A DNA stretch of 64,000 nt from Anagrus nilaparvatae (lineage: Eukaryota; Arthropoda; Insecta; Hymenoptera; Mymaridae). A model generated the notes under the pieces. It made no database searches, was not told the origin of the DNA, and saw nothing but the letters and a program-made list of their open reading frames with translations. The translations under genes and the position numbers were made by a program. Positions 1-10,730 of this stretch are shown here, in pieces. Every line of letters begins with the position of its first letter. Position 1 is the first letter of the stretch. Location of the stretch: positions 18,696,001-18,760,000 of the forward strand of contig JAKSXM010000147.1 in NCBI GenBank assembly GCA_022575985.1. The letters run 5' to 3'.

Positions 1-1361
1 GATACGACGATCGTTTATATACTAAATTAATATTATTTTTACTTTATCTTAGTAAAAAAGAAGAGAAAGAATATTTTTAAGGTACTCTTTTAAACATTGT
101 TTAATGGCATCGTTAAAATATGGAAAAAGTATTTATTCTAATTAGTTTAATTTTTTTAATTAATAGCTTGACGTGAATAAAAATGCTTAAGACTATCTAA
201 AGAATGCTTTTTCAATCTTTGCTTTTGTACATTGGAAAAATATTTTATTTGTTAGTAAAGTTTTTCTAAAAACCTGCAAATGTATACTTAAAAAATACTT
301 TTTCGAAGTTTAAACTTTATATATATTTTTAATTAATTAAATCAAAACATATTTATTTTAATTTATTTATTGATCCTTGTTTTTACAACTTGTTTTTGTA
401 TAATAATTAGACGACTAGTTTCGGGAATGATTTCCCATCATCAGGTCTGTATTATAATTAAACTAAATTTATTTAAAACATTTGAATATGATGTTGTAAC
501 TTTAGATTATGTCTGTACAGACTCACAATTTAGCATCTTAAGAGCTTTGAAAAAATATTTTTTCTTATCCTCTTTATTTTTATGTATGTGAGGATTGTGA
601 TACAAAAAAATAACTTCAAATCAATATTTAATTTAAAAATTCACTCATATTTATTTATCAACAAAAATAGAAAAAATTCCTTTAATTATTATGTGCATGT
701 TAGCAATTTTATGTAAATTGTAAATTCTAAATAATACTTATTAACATTCTATAAAACAATATAACTTCAATAAATATATGATTTATGACAATATTTAATT
801 AGACCTGAGAGCACATTTATTCACATATTCAGCTTTAATAATTCGAGTATGTGGACTGTATTTTACTATTTTAATCTCATAAAAAATGCACATATTAAGC
901 ACAATAAATAAGATTTGATTAAGATTGATATACTTTTTAAGATTAACATTTAATTATAATTTTTAATGATAAGAATTACTGAGTCTGTAATGATACTAAT
1001 AAGCCGGCGTACGAGACGACAATGGCGTCAAAAGAGAAGTAGACGGTGGAGCACGCGTGCAGAAACGATGAAACGATTGAACGATTCAATTCGTCGTTTC
1101 TATGATTTATATTAAAAATCGTGAAATTTAAAATTCATTTAATTATTTATTAAAAATGTATCATAAAGTTAAACTGCGTATCAATATTCGAAAAATACTC
1201 ATCCAGAGGTCCAGATAACTATGTATAACCATCGTTCAGATATAATTTCATTCAATAAAAAACATTGTGCCGAAAATTACACAGCTACGAAAAAATATTT
1301 TTCTGAACGATAATTAATTAAAAATGATTGATGAACGATTTTTAATTAAATTAAAAATAAA
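1..1361. other. AT-rich non-coding DNA, probably intron
   Basis: No coding region or RNA gene is supported here. The stretch is mostly A/T runs. A GC-richer patch at about 1003-1100 ends in a hairpin (1070-1100) whose outer arms are GAAACGA and TCGTTTC and whose inner arms are TTGAA and TTCAA. A Penelope/hammerhead-like motif at 413-445 is listed separately. Confidence 0.5.
413..445 (-). other. Penelope-type hammerhead-like motif
   Basis: On the minus strand the order is CTGATGA, a T, a 5-bp stem GGGAA/TTCCC with loop ATCA, then GAAAC. The CTGATGA...GAAAC core around a short stem II is the arrangement of the minimal hammerhead ribozymes found in the terminal repeats of Penelope-like retroelements. 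There is one extra T next to stem II, no Penelope coding sequence nearby, and I cannot test a cleavage site. It is probably a relic terminal fragment. Confidence 0.35.
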
Positions 1362-1847
1362 AAATTTGACAAATCGAATACACAATAAATGTGTTTTATG
1401 ATTATAACGAACAAAGCCGTATTAGGCATAGAAATACTGACAATTTCTTGTTCAATATTATTTCCAACCATTAATTAAAATGGATTTTTAAATTAATAAT
1501 TTTAAATAAATTTAAAATTATTTTTCAAGAATAAAACATACGTCCTCCACCGAGAATTGAACTCGGGTCTCTGGATTGCTAGTCCATTGTGCTAACCACT
1601 ACACCATGGAAGAAGACACACAATGGACTAGCAAACCGGAAACCCGAGTTCAATTCTCGGTGGAGGACGTATTTTTTATTCTTGAAAAATAATTTTAAAT
1701 TTATTTAAAATTATTAATTTAAAAATCCATTTTAATTAATGGTTGGAAATAATATTGAACAAGAAATTGTCAGTATTTCTATGCCTAATACGGCTTTGTT
1801 CGTTATAATCATAAAACACATTTATGTGTATTCGATTTGTCAAATTT
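1362..1847. repeat. Foldback palindrome built around a tRNA-like sequence
   Basis: The sequence from 1362 to about 1590 returns inverted at about 1617-1847 with very few differences (for example ACACAATAAATGTG on the left against ACACATAAATGTG on the right). Each arm carries tRNA-derived sequence: the left arm and centre together hold a full cloverleaf on the minus strand, and the right arm repeats only its 3' half. The outer arm sequence is AT-rich. It could be a foldback MITE or an inverted duplication of a tRNA-headed SINE. Confidence 0.8.
1543..1613 (-). tRNA. tRNA-like gene: Gln-type body, AGC anticodon in the loop
   Basis: The 71-nt minus-strand sequence folds as a cloverleaf. The acceptor arms TCTTCCA and TGGAGGA pair over 7 bp with one wobble. 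The D arm runs GTGTAGTGGTTAGCAC, and the T arm contains GAGTTCAATTCTC. The anticodon stem is ATGGA/TCCAG (one mismatch) and the loop is CTAGCAA, so AGC sits at positions 34-36, an alanine anticodon. The body resembles eukaryotic tRNA-Gln much more than tRNA-Ala. It lies inside a palindrome, which would favour hairpin formation and a transposon-derived copy. It may be a pseudogene or SINE head rather than a working tRNA. Confidence 0.5.
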
Positions 1848-1937
1848 GAAATTTGCCGCGAACATAAAGATAACTATGTTATCTTCTATACCAATAATAA
1901 ATTAAAAATATTTTAAAAACATATATATATATATATA

Positions 1938-2926
1938 CTAGGGGGCTCCGCCCCCTGCGCGCTTCGCGCGCCAACCCCCGTAGAGTGATTGAAAAAGTGG
2001 GTTAGTCATGAGAACAACAAATGTAAAATTTTAAATACAATTTTAATAATTACTTTTAATTAAAAATATTGATTATATTGTTTTTCTTTTATTTTAAAAT
2101 TCGTTAATAGGTTTATAATTAATTGATTTATCGGCTTCAAAATAAAAAAAAATAAAGTCACTTTGACCCATAAGGGCCGGTTTTGTCCAGTAGTACCTTA
2201 TTGGCCCAAAAGTATCAAATTAGCCCAAAAGTGTCAATAACTAAGAAAATGGAAAATTTTATTATACCCCATAAGGTTCGCTTACACCCACAAGGTCCGG
2301 TTTTGCCCAATAGTACCATATTGTAGTCAGAATGGCCCAAAAGTGTCAGAGTGGCCCAAAAGTGTCAAATTGGCCCAAAAGTGTCATATTGGCCCAAAAG
2401 TACCATATTGCGTGGCCCAAAAGTGTCAGATTGGCAAAAAAGTGTGCGATTGGCCCAAAAGTGACAGAATGGCCCAAAAGTGTCAGACTGGCCCAAAAGT
2501 ACCATATTGCGTGGCCCAAAAGTGTCAGACTGGCCCAAAAGTACCATATTGCGTGGCCCAAAAGTGTCAGATTGGCCCAAAAGTACCATATTGCGTGGCC
2601 CAAAAGTGTCAGATTGGCACAAAAGTGTACGATTGGCCCAAAAGTGTCAGACTGGCCCAAAAGTGTCATATTGGCCCAAAAGTGTCAGACTGGCCCAAAA
2701 GTACCATATTGCGTGGCCCAAAAGTGTCAGATTGGCCCAAAAGTACCATATTGCGTGGCCCAAAAGTGTCAGACTGGCCCAAAAGTACCATATTGCGTGG
2801 CCCAAAAGTGTCAGACTGGCCCAAAAGTACCATATTGCGTGGCCCAAAAGTGTCAGATGGCCCAAAGGTGTCATTCGACAGCGGCGGCAGCGGCGACAGC
2901 GGTTATAACTTTATAATATATAGAGA
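1938..2926 (-). mobile_element. Non-autonomous Helitron with minisatellite core
   Basis: Read on the minus strand, the element starts with TC after an A (2926), followed by TCTCTATATATTATAAAG and a short GC-rich CGCTG/CCG stretch. It runs through a minisatellite and ends in two adjacent perfect hairpins: GCGCGCGAAGCGCGC (1971-1957) and GGGGGCGGAGCCCCC (1955-1941). The last bases are CTAG followed by T. TC start, CTAG end, subterminal hairpin and A/T flanks without target duplication are the Helitron signature. No protein is encoded. Confidence 0.75.
2191..2875. repeat. Minisatellite of TGGCCCAAAAGT units
   Basis: About thirty head-to-tail units start with TGGCCCAAAAGT. They alternate between endings GTCAGAT/GTCAGAC and ACCATATTGCG, giving a loose dimer of about 41 bp. 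Five of the six reading frames stay open for most of the array, which is an effect of the repeat length and not coding sequence. A few degenerate units precede 2332. The array forms the core of the surrounding Helitron. Confidence 0.9.
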
Positions 2927-2938
2927 TATATATTAGGC

Positions 2939-3003
2939 AGTATGAAGACTTGAACTCGGTTCTCCCGCTTGACAGACTAATGCTTAATCCGCTTCTCTAT
3001 TAT
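2939..3003 (-). other. Degenerate tRNA-like sequence
   Basis: The minus strand has a B-box-like GAGTTCAAGTCT and an A-box-like TAGAGAAGCGG. A loop CTGTCAA would put GTC in the anticodon position. The acceptor and anticodon stems do not pair well. It abuts the 5' end of the neighbouring Helitron. This is probably a decayed tRNA-derived fragment. Confidence 0.3.
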
Positions 3004-3427
3004 GAGTACATGAATAAAATATTAAATTTTTTACATAAAAGAGCAAAATTTTTTTGTGAAATAATAATTTTTTTGTTAAATTTTAGGCCGAAAATCGGGT
3101 CAGTAAAATTATGTTAACAGCATTTATTCCGAGCAAACACTAAACATCATGAATTAAATGAATTTTTTTATTGCTCAGAACTCGTTTAAGAAAATACGTA
3201 AACAATACTTTTATTATGTAGTTTTAGTATTTAAGAAAGCTTATTATTAAGAAATAATAAACAATATTGTTATTAATCAATCAAATAGTTTATAACTATA
3301 AACAATGTTATTACTATATAATATCAATGAAAATTAATAATAAGTCAAGCCCTTGACCCTTTTAAGGGTAGAAAGGAGCATAATCTATTATAAGTAAATA
3401 AAATTATCTATTTCAGAAAATTAATTA

Positions 3428-3458
3428 GACTGAGCGAAGCTCTGAGCTGAGCTCAGTC
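3428..3458 (-). other. Helitron-like 3' hairpin end
   Basis: GACTGAGC and GCTCAGTC form an 8-bp stem around a 15-nt loop. On the minus strand the hairpin runs directly into CTAA followed by T, as at a Helitron 3' terminus. The same AGCTTCGCTCAGTCT string occurs at the 3' side of the Helitron helicase remnant (15898-15913). No 5' end could be assigned. Confidence 0.4.
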
Positions 3459-3491
3459 TATTCCCTTGAAATAATGTCGAGTTTGTAACCA

Positions 3492-3960
3492 CGATAACTC
3501 TTTAACGACATTGCCAATTGACTTCAAAATTTCACAGATGACCTCAATTGAGACAAAGAGGATATGATTAAATTTGTGGCTCATTGGGTATGCACGTTTC
3601 GGAATAATACCAAAAAGACTGAATGCTAATCAAAAAATTACATTTTTTAAAATTTTTCTAAACGATAACTCTTAAACAATATTGCCGATTGACTTCAAAA
3701 TTTCACAGATAATCTCAAATGAGACAAAGACGAACTGATTAAATTTCTAACCCATTTGGTACACACGATAAAAAATAATAGAGAAAAAACTAACTCCACA
3801 TAAAAAATAGCATTTTTTTAAATTTTATATGGAAAATTTCGATGTTTACGAAAAAAAAAAAATTTTTCACATTATCTAGGGATATTCAAGAAAATTTAAA
3901 AACATTTAAAAAAAAAATATCGATTATATCACTCGCTGAATAAATAAATATCTTATATAT
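3492..3960 (+). repeat. Interspersed repeat with internal 168-bp duplication
   Basis: Two diverged direct copies, about 168 bp apart, begin at 3492 and 3660 with CGATAACTCTT and share ATTGACTTCAAAATTTCAC. They are followed (about 3790-3955) by a block beginning AACTCCACATAAAAAATAGC and ending CTGAATAAATAAATA. That block recurs twice in tandem at 11258-11607, just before the Helitron helicase, so this is probably non-coding sequence of the same Helitron family. Confidence 0.6.
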
Positions 3961-3965
3961 ATTAA

Positions 3966-4554
3966 GGTCTTAAGAGCGGTAGAATTAAAATGCAAAAAAA
4001 AAGCTAAAACTTGGAGAAAGTAAAGTAAATATAATTTAATTTTAGACGTATTTTTTTTTTTTATAATTGACCGAATACTTTTTGAGAAAATAAATAAATA
4101 AAAAATAAATTAACACAGGCTCTTATGGGGAATTTTAAAAAATGAAAAAAAAGCATTTAAAATACAAAACTTAGATATTTTTTTTTATGAGTTGATAAAT
4201 AAAGTCCTAATAAATAAAAAGAGACCTTAAAATTTACAATCGACCGTCATTTTTTATGGTTTACTTAAAAAAATGTATAAAAAATTAACGTTTATTCTGC
4301 TATTGAGGTAGAGTCATTTATTATATTTTTTTATTTTTTTATTTTCTTTATAAATAATTAAATAATATTGTTTAAATAATAAATAAATTATTTAATGCCA
4401 AAATTAAGTTAATAAAATTCATTTTTAAGCTTTAAATAGTAATAATTAAGTATTATTGAAAAAATTTTTTTATTTATTTAAAGTTGCAATCCGTATTTTT
4501 TTACATGAGTAAGACAAGGATGCCGATAGGCAAAATTCTAACGCTCTTAAGACC
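3966..4554. mobile_element. MITE with TTAA flanks
   Basis: The left end GGTCTTAAGAGCGGTAGAATT reads back from the right end as GGTCTTAAGAGCG then TTAGAATTTT. TTAA lies immediately outside both ends (3962-3965 and 4555-4558). A TTAA duplication suits piggyBac-type insertion. Because the ends are themselves TTAAGG/CCTTAA, a 3-bp TTA/TAA duplication of PIF/Harbinger type cannot be excluded. The 589-bp interior is AT-rich and non-coding. Confidence 0.55.
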
Positions 4555-4619
4555 TTAAAATGAAATAATTAAAAAAATTGACTATTTTTGATTTTATTGA
4601 TTTTATTTAAAAAAATTTA

Positions 4620-6397
4620 AGAATACAATTTTCATACAAAACAAGACAAATACAAAAAAAAATTTAAATGCAATGCATTAAAATTTTTGAAATTACAAAA
4701 ATATTTCAATGCAATGATTGCATAAAAATATTTGAAATTACAACTTTTCTATAAAACAAGAGACTATTTGAAAAAAATTTATAATGGCGTATAGTTTATG
4801 GTAAAGTCAATAAAAAAATTTCAATGCTATCGTTGCATAAAAATATTTAAAATTACAACTTTTGTATAAAACAGGAGACTATTAGAAAAAAATTTAGAAT
4901 GGCGTATAATTTCGGCTAAAGTCATTAAAAAAATTTCAGTGCTATCATTGCATAAAAAAATTTAAAGATACAATTTTCATATAAAACAAGACAAATACAA
5001 AAAAAAAATTTTAATGCAATCATTGCATAAAAATTTTTGAAATTACGAAAATATTTCAATGCAATCATTGTATAAAAGTATTTGAAATTACAAAAATATT
5101 TCAATGCAATCATTGCATAAAAATGTATGAAATTCTAACTTTTCTATAAAACAGGAGACTATTAGAAAAAAATTTATAATGGCGTATAGTTTCTGCTAAA
5201 GTCAATAAAAAAATTTCAATGTTATCATTGCATAAAAAAATTTAAGAATACCATTTTCATACAAAACAAGACAAATACAAAAAAAAATTTAAATGCAATT
5301 ATTGCATTAAAATTGTTGAAATTACAAAAATATTTCAATGCAATCATTGCATAAAAATATTTGAAATTCCAACTTTTCTATAAAAAAATTGAAAAAATAT
5401 ATAGAAAAAATAATATACATAAAAATAAATATAAATATACATAAAAAATCTATCAAAAATCTTGAAAAAATTGACTATTTTTGATTTTATTGGACACGCA
5501 TGTATGAAGAATTGTACGGACGAAAATACATGAAAGTGGTTTTAAAGTAATCCTTAAAGAAATATCTCCAGACCTGTTTTTAATTTTTAAAAAATATTTA
5601 AATGATTTCGAGAAATCAATATCAGAAGTTAGTGATCGAAAACGCAAAATAATTTCTTTTTTTTTCACTAAAACTAATTTTTATTAGGATCTAAGAGGTT
5701 GTTTGAGACGAGGTTTAGTGCAAATTATTCCTTGGAAAAAATGCTATCAATTTGACGTTTTTTTTTTTTTTTTTTTTAATTTGAGCTCACGGTTCAGAGT
5801 TACAACTGTTTGAAGCTAAGAACTTCATAATTAAAAAAATCAAAAAGTGGACATTTTCATCACTTCAGATCTCGGAATGGATTGTATGAAAATATAAAAA
5901 CCAAGTTTCTTTGAATTTATTAAACACTTTTCTAATGCCACTTTTTTTTTTTTAATTTCATTCAATAATTAAAGAGAAATATGAAAAAAACGACTTAGAG
6001 TCTAATTTTTTGAATTTTTTATTTTTTCATATTTAGGACAGCTCATATCCATTTTTTATATGATTTTATATATTTAAATTTAAAAATTTGAATGCTACCA
6101 TTGCATAAAAATATATAAAATTAAAAAAATATTTAAATGCAATCATTATATAAAAATATTTGAAATTACAACTTTTCTATAAAACAGGAGACTGTTAGAA
6201 AAAAATTTATAATGGTGTATTGTTTCTGGTACAGACAATAAAAAAATACAATTTTCTTATAAAACAAGACAAATACAAAAAAAATTTTAATTCAATCATT
6301 GCATAAAAATTTTCTCAATGCAATTATTGCATACAAATATTTGAAATTCCAACTTTTCTATAAGAGTAATTCTTAGTGAAACTTTACTAATGGAAAG
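4620..6397 (+). repeat. Tandem array with recurrent ATGCAATCATTGCAT palindrome
   Basis: Irregular repeats combine the modules ACAAGACAAATACAAAAAAA, TTTGAAATTACAA, TCTATAAAACAGGAGACTAT and TATAATGGCGTATAGTTT. Between modules sits ATGCAATCATTGCAT or a one-base variant, a perfect 15-bp palindrome around a central C. A unique, non-coding segment lies at about 5450-6060. The array continues beyond the inserted 3.9-kb palindrome at 10258. Confidence 0.8.
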
Positions 6398-6468
6398 GTA
6401 AAAGTCGGGGATTTGAAAAAAACTAATTGGGTTGGGTTTGGTATACGTTCATATGATACCATACCAAA

Positions 6469-8369
6469 GGACCCCGCACCATTAGCATTGGAAAATTGTA
6501 AATGGTGCGATTTTCTTCAAACTTTGGGAATCGATAGTTCAAGAGATTTTGAAACGAAAATGTCTTTATGGAAAAATCGGAAACATTCATTCCCTTTTGA
6601 GATTCGGAGGCTAGAAGTGTAAAAAAGCTAAAAAATTATTTTGCTTATACAGAAGAAGTAAAAGATTTTGCTTGTAGGGATTACCGTATGAATCATGATT
6701 GGGTTTCAATATGATTTATGGGTCACTGATTCTAATAATGATGTTCCTAAAAACACAAACGTAGGTGTTAGCCCTTAAAAGGCAAAAATGGCCCTTTTAA
6801 GGGATCTTAAGTACAAATCATAAATGCTTACATCATAACTCAAACTATACGTTTTTTGGGTCACTGATTCTAATAATGATGGTCCTAAAAACCCAAACGT
6901 ATGTGTTAGCCCTTAAAGGGCAAAAATGGCCCTTTTAAGGGATCTTAAGTACAAATCATAAATGCTTACACCATAACTCAAACTATATGTTTTTGGGTCA
7001 CTGATTCCAATAATGATGGTCCTAAAAACCCAAACGTATGTGTTAGCCCTTAAGGGCAAAAATGGCCCTTTTAAGGGTTCCTAAGTACAAATCATAAATG
7101 CTTACATCATAACTCAAACTATATGTTTTTGGGGTCACTGATATCAATAATGATGTTCCTAAAAACCTAAACGTATGTGTTAGCCCTTAAAGGGCAAAAA
7201 TGGCCCTTTTAAGGGATTTTAAGTACAAATCATAAATGCTTACACCATAACTCAAACTATATGTTTTTGGGTCACTGATTCCAATAATGATGGTCCTAAA
7301 AACCCAAACGTATGTGTTAGCCCTTAATGGCAAAAATGGCCCTTTTTAGGGTTTCTAAGCACAAATGATAAATGCTTACATCATAACTCAAACTATACGA
7401 TATTATAGAGGCTAAATTCGATGATGGTCGTCACTAAACCCAAATGGTTTATGAAGAGCTCTCAAAGGGCTACATTGCCCTTTTTAGCTCTTTTTGGCTA
7501 CAGGGATTTTACAAAGACAACTCTCTTAATTCTCATCATAAGTTAATCTTTGTTTTTAAACTATTTTTTTTTGTTTTTGGGACCATCATCTTTGAATCTA
7601 GTGGTGTAACTATCGTACAGTTTAAGTAAGTAATATAGTTATTAATGATTCATAAATAGTAAGCCCTAAAAAAGTCAACTTTGCCCTATAAGGGCTTTAG
7701 AAATACTGTTAGGATTCGTCAAGTAATTTTACCACCCAAAAAGTGTTTATCTTGAGTTCTTTACATTGTTCTCAAGGATCTTACTAGAAAAAGACCTAAA
7801 AAGGGCAATGTAGCCCTTTGAGAACTCTTCATAAACCATTTGGCTTTAGTGACGACCAACATCGAATTTATCCTTCATAATATCGTACAGTTTGAGTTAT
7901 GATGTAAGCATTAATTTTCCTTAATGGCTAACACATACGTTTGGGTCTTTAGGACCATCATTATTGGAATCAGTGACCCAAAAAACGTATAGTTTGAGTT
8001 ATGATGAAAGCATTTATGATTTGTACTTAGAAACCCTTAAAAGGGCCATTTTTGCCCTTAGGGCTAACACATACGTTTGGGTTTTTAGGAACATCATTAT
8101 TAGAATTAGTGACCCATAAAACATATTGAAATCCAATCTTGATTCAGACGGTAATCCCTACAAGAAAAATCTTTTACTTACCTTTTCTGTATCAGCAAAA
8201 TAATTTTTTAACTTTTTTAAACTTCTAGCCTCCGTATCTCAAAAGGGAATGAATATTTCCTATTTTTCCATAAGATATTTTCGTTTTAAAATCTCTTAAA
8301 CTATCGATTCCCAAAGTTTGAAGAAAATCGCACCATTTGCAATTTTTCAATGCTAATGGTGCGGGGTCC
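6469..8369. mobile_element. Spy-like foldback element without target duplication
   Basis: The ends are GGACCCCGCACCATTAGC and its inverse, followed by inverted arms of more than 200 bp. The element sits between AAA (6466-6468) and TTT (8370-8372). The opposite arm of the host palindrome keeps the uninterrupted site ACCAAATTTTAAGG, so insertion was exactly between AAA and TTTT with no duplication. That behaviour is described for Spy transposons. The interior is non-coding and dominated by a ~137-bp tandem repeat. A second element with the same terminal sequence lies at 57415-58241. Confidence 0.7.
6715..7430 (+). repeat. About five tandem ~137-bp units
   Basis: Each unit starts GGGTCACTGATTC, continues through TAATGATGGTCCTAAAAAC, and contains the small palindromes GCCCTTAAAGGGC and CCCTTTTAAGGG. 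It ends near ACATCATAACTCAAACTATA. The opposite arm of the enclosing element (about 7900-8110) holds only about one and a half inverted units, so copy number has changed in one arm. Confidence 0.85.
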
Positions 8370-10257
8370 TTTTAAGGTTTTAGGTTCAAAGGGTACAAAA
8401 TGGCGGCTATTTTTCGGTCTCACATGGTTTTAAAAAAAAATCATTTTTAAAAATGACAATTTTCGATTTCATTTTTTCTACGCTCTGAATAAAGCTGAAA
8501 AATGGTTTTCTTGACTATGTCTTATGTAAAATTTCCCGCTGAATCCGAATCTGCCACCAGTTTTTCAAAAAAACGTCAAGGAAAACCGGAAAATTGGAAA
8601 AACTAAGAAAAGAGTATTTGCCTTTTAAGTACTTAAAAATCCATTTTAATATTTCCCATTTTCACGAAATTTTTCATTTTCGATTTTCCGGATTTCCATG
8701 TCACCTAATGAAAATTTTGACCAAATTTTCGGATTCCTCGAGAAATTTTACTAAAGACCCCCTTTTTTGAAAAGTTTTAGATGTTTCCATAACGCTATAG
8801 CAATAAAAGAAATAGCAAAATACTGAATAACTACAAAATACGACAATGTTATAAAATAGAGTTTTTTCGTAATCTTTAATTCAAAGCTGCAACCTCGACA
8901 GTTAACCAAAATACTTCCAATTGGTCTCATTTTTTTCGTATAAATGTCACCTTTCAATTCTCGTACACTGAAATTTTTTTTAATTAATTCTCTCACGGCG
9001 ATAGTCAATAAACCGAACGCCTATTCTCACCCCAAAATGACCAATTTTTAAATTACTGCCAAAATTCAAATTTTTGATAGTAATGGGTTCTGTAGGCCTT
9101 GAAAATTTTCTACAAGCACTAAGTTTCCAAAAAATTATTACTGGTTTTTTTATAGTTATTTGTTTCGCAGATATGATAATTTAAAGTCAGAGTCCCATTT
9201 TTAGGGTTTTTGAAAAAAAGTCAATTTTAATCTTTATCTTTAAAAAGGGGATATCTTAGAAAATATTTAATGAAAAAAGACGAGTAAAAACTTTTTGGAA
9301 ACTTAGTGCTTGTAGAAAATTTTCAAGGCCTACAGAACTCATTTCTATCAAAAATTAGAATTTTGGCAGTAATTTAAAAATTGGTCATTTTGGGGTAAGA
9401 ATAGGCGTTCGGTTTATTGACTATCGCCGTGAGAGAATTAATTAAAAAAAATTTCAGTGTACGAGAATTGAAAGGAGACATTTATACGAAAAAAATGAGA
9501 CCAATTGGAAGTATTTTGGTTAACTGTCGAGGTTGCAGCTTTGAATTAAAGATTACGAAAAAACTCTATTTTATAACATTGTCGTATTTTGTAATTATTC
9601 AGTATTTTGCTATTTCTTTTATTGCTATAGCGTTATGGAAACATCTAACACTTTTCAAAAACGGGGGTCTTTAGTAAAATTTCTCGAGGAATCCGAAAAT
9701 TTGGTCAAAATTTTCATTAGGTGACATGGAAATCCGGAAAATTGAAAATGAAAAATTTCGTGAAAATGGGAAATATTGAAATGGATTTTTAAGTACTTTA
9801 AAGGCAAATACTCGCTAAAATTTTTTTTTTATTAAAAAGTACATACAAAAACAAAAATTTTAAGACCGGTTAAAAAAAAATTTTAAAACCGGAAAAAAAA
9901 AAAATTACGACTGTATGAAAAATCTACGTTTGAAAAAAAATGAGTTTTCTTAGTTTTTCCAATTTTCCGGTTTTCCTTGGCGTTTTTTTGAAAAACTGGT
10001 GGCAGATTCGGATTCAGCGGAAAATTTTACATAAGACATAGTCAAGAAAACCATTTTTCAGCTTTATTCAGAGCGTAGAAAAAATGAAATCGAAAATTGT
10101 CATTTTTAAAAATGATTTTTTTCTTAAAACATATAAGACCGAAAAATAGCCGCCATTTTGTACCCTTTGAACCTAAAACCTTAAAATTTGGTATGGTATC
10201 ATATGAACGTATACCAAACCCAACCCAATTAGTTTTTTTCAAATCCCAGACTTTTAC

Positions 10258-10730
10258 AGTTACTTTTACTTATAATTTCGGCTAAAGTCATTAAAAAAAT
10301 TTCAATGTTATGATTGCATAAAAAAATTTAAAATTACAATTTTCATATAAAACAAGACAAATACAAAAAAAAAATTTAATGCAATCATTGCATAAAAATG
10401 TATGAAATTCCAACTTTTTTATAAAACAGGAGACTATTAGAAAAAAATTTATAATGGCTTATAGTTTCTGCTAAAGTCAATAAAAAAATTTCAATGTTAT
10501 CATTGCATAAAAAAATTTAAGAATACAATTTTCATACAAAACAAGACAAATACAAAAAAAAATTTTAATGCAATCATTGCATTAAAATTTTTGAAATTAC
10601 CAAAAATATTTCAATGCAATCATTGCATAAAAATATTTGAAATTCCAACTTTTCTATAAAACAGGAGACTGTTAAAAAAAAATTTATAATTGCGTATAGT
10701 TTATGAAAAAAATATATATGAAATTATGTA
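10258..10730 (+). repeat. Continuation of the ATGCAATCATTGCAT array
   Basis: The same modules as at 4620-6397 resume directly after the palindrome, including ACAAGACAAATACAAAAAAA, ATGCAATCATTGCAT and the ~GGCTTATAGTTTCTGC block. This shows the palindrome inserted into a pre-existing array. Confidence 0.8.

Larger units (their letters stand above)
6398..10257. repeat. 3.9-kb palindromic element, left arm interrupted
   Basis: The ends GTAAAAGTCGGGGATTTG (left) and CAAATCCCAGACTTTTAC (right) begin inverted arms of about 0.85 kb. These continue through TTGGGTTGGGTTTGGTATAC and the 8370-9150 / 9280-10190 stretches around a spacer of about 130 bp. The left arm carries a 1.9-kb insertion (6469-8369). 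The right arm has its own A/T-rich insertion of about 130 bp near 9812-9945. Each arm has a mirrored 85-codon frame without an ATG start (8751-9008 minus, 9417-9674 plus). The arms differ there at four sites, three of them amino-acid changing, so coding function is doubtful. The element splits a tandem array. Confidence 0.85.

Noticed and set aside
2191..2875. Possible CRISPR-like array
   Set aside because: Units are contiguous without unique spacers, and the sequence is clearly eukaryotic; it is a minisatellite.
2332..2936. Several long open frames on both strands in the TGGCCCAAAAGT array
   Set aside because: They arise because the repeat lacks stop codons in most frames; no composition or homology signal for a protein.
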